Assembly: GCA_046597185.1 (NCBI GenBank)
Contig: JBKJLF010000806.1
Coordinates: 1-9,469 of the forward strand
From: CAMBDR01 sp046597185
Lineage (GTDB): Bacteria > Pseudomonadota > Gammaproteobacteria > Burkholderiales > Burkholderiaceae_D
Reading direction: 5' to 3'
DNA length: 9,469 nucleotides
Under the pieces are notes generated by a model that was not told where the DNA came from, did not search any database, and was given only the letters and a program-made list of their open reading frames with translations. Position numbers and translations under genes: made by a program. Below are positions 6,938-9,469 of the stretch, piece after piece. The first letter of the stretch is position 1. Each line of letters begins with the position of its first letter.

Positions 6938-7076
6938 GATGATTTCTTTCGTGTGAGGTTGGTATGGGTATACTTTAATCGTTCCATGGATAAAGCGGAA
7001 GCCCATAAAATGGATATAATTGTTCCACTGATGGCACAATCAATCGCAGAATCAATTGAACAAGCAAGGAATAGAC
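6938..7076. promoter_or_regulatory. Divergent azoR/LysR regulatory region with paired direct repeats
   Basis: This 139-base spacer separates two divergent genes. Two related 15-mers, AATCGTTCCATGGAT (6977-6991) and AATTGTTCCACTGAT (7018-7032), share 12 of 15 bases and lie 41 bases apart, about four helical turns. That suits two sites bound on the same face of the DNA by a LysR-type tetramer. A perfect -10 box TATAAT (7015-7020) points toward the LysR gene and touches the second repeat, which would allow autorepression. Its -35 region is poor. No convincing azoR promoter could be picked out; a TATACC-like -10 on the minus strand next to the first repeat is possible. Binding by the neighbouring LysR protein is inference. 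Confidence 0.5.
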
Positions 7077-8027
7077 ATGAATCTGGAAGCAAACGACCTG
7101 TTACTGTTCGCCCGCGTGGTGGACGAAGGCAGTTTTAGCCGCGCCGCCAAACGCCTGGGTTTGCCCAAATCGACGCTCTCAAGGCGCATTACGGCGTTGG
7201 AAACGCAATTGGGCGAGCGCCTGATCCTGCGCACCACGCGCAAGCTGAGCGTGACGGATTTTGGTCAGGCGGTATTGCAGCATGCGCAGCAGGTAACGAG
7301 CGAAGTGGAAGCCACCATGGCCTTGGCGCAGCATCGGCAAATTGAACCCAGCGGGCGCTTGCGGGTATCCATGCCCAGTGATTTGGTGAACCATGTATTG
7401 GCCAACTTGCTGGCCAAATTTATTGCACAATACCCGGCCATTGCGCTGGAGCTGGATTTATCGGCGCGGCGGGTGGATTTGATTGGTGAGAATTTTGATG
7501 TGGCGATTCGGATGGGTGATTTGCCGGACGACGCCACCTTAGCGGCGCGCAAGCTGGCGGTGTTTTCGGTGGGTTTGTATGCATCGCCCGAGTATTTGCA
7601 GCAACACGGCCAGCCGTATGAGCCGGAAGCGCTGATGGAGCACAACAGCTTGCGCATACTCACGCGCAGTGGCGAGCCAGCGCTGTGGCGCTTGACGCGC
7701 GGCGCGCAGAGCTGGCAAGGCTCGCCGCCTGCGCGCGCGAGTGCCAATTCGCCGGAAACGCTGATCCATTTGGCGCGGCAGGGGTTGGGGATTACCATGC
7801 TTAGCGACCATTTTGCTTACAAATTGGTGCAGGCTGGGGAGTTGGTGCAGGTGTTGGGCGATTGGCAGATTGCGCCAGTGAATGCGTGGGCGGTGTTTCC
7901 GGGGAGACGTTTGATGCCTGCCAGGACGCGGGTGTTTTTGGATGCGTTGCAGGCGGAGTTTTCTGGGCCGGGGTGTGCGAGGGTTGAGGCGGAGATTGGT
8001 AAAAAGCGAGGCAGTACGCAGTGGTAG
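7077..8027 (+). CDS. LysR-family transcriptional regulator
   Basis: A 316-residue LysR-type regulator. The N-terminal winged helix-turn-helix covers about residues 1-62, with the recognition segment at about 19-38 (SFSRAAKRLGLPKSTLSRRI) and the conserved LE-QLG-RL and R-TRK-S-T-G stretches after it. Residues from about 90 form the two-lobed effector-binding domain (GRLRVSMPSDL at its start). The chosen ATG at 7077 has AAGGA at 7066-7070, six bases away. A TTG at 7056 would add seven residues but lacks such a site. It is divergent from azoR-pirin and most likely their activator or repressor, with a quinone or aromatic effector by analogy with similar layouts. The last 20 or so residues are low in recognisable pattern. 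Confidence 0.93.
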   Translation: MNLEANDLLLFARVVDEGSFSRAAKRLGLPKSTLSRRITALETQLGERLILRTTRKLSVTDFGQAVLQHAQQVTSEVEATMALAQHRQIEPSGRLRVSMPSDLVNHVLANLLAKFIAQYPAIALELDLSARRVDLIGENFDVAIRMGDLPDDATLAARKLAVFSVGLYASPEYLQQHGQPYEPEALMEHNSLRILTRSGEPALWRLTRGAQSWQGSPPARASANSPETLIHLARQGLGITMLSDHFAYKLVQAGELVQVLGDWQIAPVNAWAVFPGRRLMPARTRVFLDALQAEFSGPGCARVEAEIGKKRGSTQW

Positions 8028-8101
8028 TGGATCGACCAAGGGCTACGCATTCCCAGCGGGCTTTCTTTGCTGTACGATGGGCAACCTCCCGGACATTGCA
8101 C

Positions 8102-8168
8102 GCTAACCGTTACAAGAACCATGACAGTCGGTGCTTTTCTATTGCTGGTTGGATCGGTGCCGTTTAGC
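8102..8168. repeat. Imperfect inverted repeat with attC-like layout, downstream of LysR gene
   Basis: Outer arms GCTAACCGTTAC (8102-8113) and GTGCCGTTTAGC (8157-8168) pair at 10 of 12 positions, counting one G-T wobble. Inner arms AACCA (8117-8121) and TGGTT (8146-8150) pair fully. The nested layout, the TAAC at the left end and the GTTTAGC at the right resemble an integron attC site, but the right core has an extra T. It could equally be a structured terminator for the LysR gene, 75 bases upstream. The rest of 8028-8219 holds a 6-bp inverted repeat (GCCAAT at 8173-8178, ATTGGC at 8195-8200) and no other recognisable signal. Confidence 0.35.
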
Positions 8169-8219
8169 CCTTGCCAATTGGATTTATACGGACCATTGGC
8201 TTAATTTTTGGAGAAGTCT

Positions 8220-8402
8220 ATGAATGTGAAAACCGTTGAGATGAGCAATAAAGAATTAACCTATGCGCTAATTGCATTGCAAAAATATGAAAAGGAACTT
8301 TTGGAGATGGAAGCTGAACCGATCGAAGATGCCGGGAATGACTTGATTTTTATCCAAGGACTGATTGAGCGTTTCAAAGAAGCGAAATCCCGGTCAGCTT
8401 AG
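8220..8402 (+). CDS. Small unrecognised helical protein, 60 residues
   Basis: ATG at 8220 with a strong ribosome binding site (GGAGAAG, 8210-8216). The frame extends to a TTG at 8208, but that start would use up the ribosome binding site. The product is acidic and charged, with heptad-like leucine and isoleucine spacing, so it probably forms two amphipathic helices: KELTYALIALQKYEKELLEM, an acidic turn, then NDLIFIQGLIERFKEAK. There is no signal peptide or membrane helix. A homologous copy lies downstream at 8555 (about 37 percent identity over 52 ungapped positions), which supports real coding. Function is unknown. The size and fold resemble small partner or antitoxin-like proteins, but no motif justifies that call. 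Confidence 0.65.
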   Translation: MNVKTVEMSNKELTYALIALQKYEKELLEMEAEPIEDAGNDLIFIQGLIERFKEAKSRSA

Positions 8403-8433
8403 CTGAATAATTGGCAATTTCCATGAGCTAAGC
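8397..8433. terminator. Nested palindromes over the stop of the 60-residue gene
   Basis: GCTTAGCT (8397-8404) and AGCTAAGC (8426-8433) are exact reverse complements, and inside the loop lies a second palindrome, AATTG-G-CAATT (8409-8419). The outer arm includes the TAG stop. There is no following T run, so a Rho-independent terminator is only one reading; an RNA-stabilising or recombination structure is also possible. Confidence 0.4.
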
Positions 8434-8554
8434 ATCAGGTCGGATTATGATCACGTAACGAGTCACAACCAAAACCGTGTGTTGGGCGCTCACCAGCTTA
8501 ATTTATGGGGTGTTTTTTGTGTTTGTATGGCCCGGCTTAGAAATGGAGAATTGA

Positions 8555-8742
8555 ATGCCAACAATTACATTTGTTAAAAAAGAGATCACTTATTTACTTG
8601 TCGCTTTGAACCAGCATCAAAGTAAATTACGGGAAGAAATAGGCGATGAAATGGGTGACGAGTATGATGAGCTATTGATGGCCCAGCACTTATCAAACGC
8701 ACCAAGGAAGCCGAAGATGGCGTAGATGGCAAGAGCAATTAG
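8555..8742 (+). pseudogene. Frameshifted paralogue of the 60-residue gene
   Basis: ATG at 8555 follows a good ribosome binding site (GGAGAA, 8545-8550). As it stands the frame ends at TAG 8723-8725, giving 56 residues. It begins KKEITYLLVALNQH, matching NKELTYALIALQKY of the gene at 8220. After MAQ (about 8681-8688) the similarity jumps to another frame, reading LIKRTKEAEDG and ending at TAG 8740-8742, which matches LIERFKEAK of the upstream gene. Restoring one missing base near 8687-8689 makes the two proteins align without gaps over 52 positions, with about 19 identities. So this is probably a tandem paralogue damaged by a single-base deletion, or a sequencing error. The 152-base gap between the two genes holds no other gene that I can see. 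Both genes have a shared GCTTAATTT in their leader. Confidence 0.6.
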
Positions 8743-9089
8743 CTTCATGTAGCATGTGCTGCCGCCGCGCTTGAAGCGCACCCGGCATTGCGGGGTGGCG
8801 GCCAATTGCAATAAACAACAGAAACTGGCCTTTTGCCGGGTTGGGCAACCAATTCGCCCCAAGCCACATGTTGAACAAATACCACAAATCGCGCCTTGCG
8901 CCGCCGCCTTAACAATTGTGTTGCGAAATATTGATATTTGCAGGCGCTTGTTCCATCGACTGTTATACAATCCGCTGTGTGCCGCCGCTTACCGTCGGTT
9001 AAGTTCAACCCGTTTATCTTCCGCGACTGCTGCGCGGTTCGCTTTTGCGTTTGTGGGGCGGCAGATAAACACTATTTGTTAGCCACAAC
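8743..9089. other. 347-base non-coding stretch rich in inverted repeats
   Basis: No frame here looks like a real gene; the open frames on both strands have odd composition (many Cys, Arg and Ala) and no ribosome binding site. It holds a compact structure at 8761-8802: GCCGCC pairs with GGCGGC and encloses the palindrome GCGCTTGAAGCGC (8767-8779) and a weaker CCCG/CGGG hairpin. There is a bulged hairpin at 8841-8862 (TTGGGC with GCCCCAA), an AT hairpin at 8923-8941 (AAATA/TATTT core), and the long attC-like repeat at 8997-9084. The alternation of GC-rich palindromes and AT-rich spacers differs from the flanking genes. Confidence 0.5.
8997..9084 (+). repeat. attC-like imperfect inverted repeat before the DUF4259-like gene
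   Basis: GTTTATCTTCCGC (9012-9024) and GCGGCAGATAAAC (9058-9070) pair at 12 of 13 positions. Outside them, GGTTAAG (8997-9003) and GTTAGCC (9078-9084) pair at 6 of 7 with one wobble, separated from the inner arms by 8 and 7 bases. Two nested arm pairs with matched spacers, a total of 88 bases, and a GTTA-type right end six bases before an ATG are the layout of an integron attC site. Against it: the right core reads GTTAGCC rather than GTTRRRY, and the left arm lacks the conserved AAC (an overlapping GTTCAAC at 9003-9009 fits but is not complementary). No integrase gene is in the window. Confidence 0.4.
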
Positions 9090-9266
9090 ATGAATCGTCG
9101 CGACCTTTTAGTTCTCGTATCCCTGTCAACAGTTATCCCGTACGCAAGAGCAGGCGCATGGGGGTCGGGTAGTTTCGACAATGACGATGCACTTGATTGG
9201 GCAGGCCAGTGCGTAGTATCCACGGCGCAGCAGGGTGCCGGCTGCCTCCAATGTTGGCCATCATGA
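9090..9266 (+). pseudogene. Truncated exported DUF4259-like protein
   Basis: A 58-residue frame starting at ATG 9090. Residues 1 to about 21 are a signal peptide: NRRDLLVLV, a hydrophobic core, and a probable cleavage site after YARA; the double arginine could mean Tat export. The mature part begins GAWGSGSFDNDDALDWAGQC, which closely fits the conserved start of DUF4259 domains (typically G-WG-G-FDND-ALDW). Known DUF4259 proteins are roughly two or more times longer. Here the frame ends after about 16 more residues (ending CLQCWPS), so the 3' part is missing or out of frame. No ribosome binding site is visible. The gene starts six bases after the attC-like right end. Probably a broken gene or cassette remnant; the domain's function is unknown. 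Confidence 0.5.
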
Positions 9267-9317
9267 ACGACATCACTTTAACCCATCTTTAACACACAAA
9301 AAAACTTTTCTCTTAAT

Positions 9318-9339
9318 AATCAAGTAGTTGCACTTGATT
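9318..9339. terminator. 8-bp perfect stem-loop in the 9267-9374 gap
   Basis: AATCAAGT (9318-9325) and ACTTGATT (9332-9339) form a perfect stem around a 6-base loop. Read on the minus strand it lies 36 bases after the stop of the possible gene at the right edge, and a run of seven T follows, but about 15 bases after the stem. That makes it at best a weak terminator for that gene. Confidence 0.3.
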
Positions 9340-9374
9340 TAAAATCGGAGTGGTAAATATTCGGTGAACCCAGG

Positions 9375-9469
9375 TCACCCGTGTTGCTTATTGTTGTCTG
9401 TTAAGTCCAATCTGTGCGCATGATCCACCGCCCATAGGGCATCATAACTGGCAATGTCTGGATACCAGA
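9375..9469 (-). CDS. Possible 3' end of a gene entering from the right edge
   Basis: On the minus strand a frame runs in from the window edge and ends at TGA (9377-9375), giving 30 visible residues: starting WYPDIASYDALWAVDHAHRL and ending NNKQHG. The composition looks like a normal soluble protein, and the frame is followed by a stem-loop, but 30 residues are too few to identify a family. A second minus frame here also stays open for 22 codons, so the call is uncertain. Confidence 0.3.
   Translation of the reverse strand, partial: WYPDIASYDALWAVDHAHRLDLTDNNKQHG

Noticed and set aside
8481..8487. GTTGGGC (also at 8840-8846), matching the integron core GTTRRRY
   Set aside because: Neither has a complementary RYYYAAC partner at a suitable distance upstream, so the seven-base match alone is not evidence of attC.
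8617..8970. 117-codon minus-strand open frame with a hydrophobic stretch (YMKLIALAIYAIFGF)
   Set aside because: It overlaps the plus-strand small paralogue, which is supported by homology to its neighbour; it has no ribosome binding site and an erratic composition.
8756..9082. 108-codon plus-strand open frame
   Set aside because: It is Cys-, Arg- and Ala-rich, runs through several hairpins and the attC-like repeat, and has no ribosome binding site; read as non-coding.

Overview
The window looks like part of a proteobacterial chromosome, probably beta- or gammaproteobacterial. This rests on gene content: an E. coli-type YcaO, an azoR-pirin pair divergent from a LysR regulator, and sigma70-like promoters. 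Genes are tightly packed up to about position 8030. From there to the end the DNA is looser, more AT-rich in places, full of short inverted repeats, and carries small, broken or unrecognised genes, as expected of accessory DNA. No integrase, transposase, CRISPR array, tRNA or rRNA was found.

Layout: (1) 1-2839, plus strand: a TetR-type regulator, an unrecognised 151-residue protein and a GMC/cholesterol-oxidase-like flavoprotein. They are joined by two ATGA stop/start overlaps behind an extended -10 promoter, so this is almost certainly one operon. (2) 2840-2989: a long inverted repeat between convergent genes, probably a bidirectional terminator made from a dispersed repeat. (3) 2990-5179, minus: an OsmC-YcaO fusion, homologous over its YcaO part to the E. 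coli ribosomal protein S12 methylthiotransferase accessory factor. (4) 5180-5395: its promoter region plus a second, degenerate copy of the repeat. (5) 5396-6937, minus: azoR followed by a pirin gene, probably one transcript. (6) 6938-7076: divergent regulatory region with two 15-bp direct repeats 41 bp apart. (7) 7077-8027, plus: LysR-type regulator. (8) 8028-9469: a 60-residue protein, a frameshifted paralogue of it, a 347-base stretch rich in hairpins, a truncated exported DUF4259-like gene, and the 3' end of a possible gene running in from the right edge.

How the genes work together: the TetR protein probably controls its own operon and the flavoenzyme. The LysR protein probably controls azoR-pirin, a pairing that fits a response to quinones, electrophiles or aromatic compounds. 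ycaO is a separate housekeeping unit. The strongest candidates for something unusual are in the last 1.4 kb: the tandem small paralogues and two imperfect inverted repeats that resemble integron attC sites. One of these ends six bases before the start codon of the DUF4259-like gene. The evidence for a gene-cassette origin is suggestive only.
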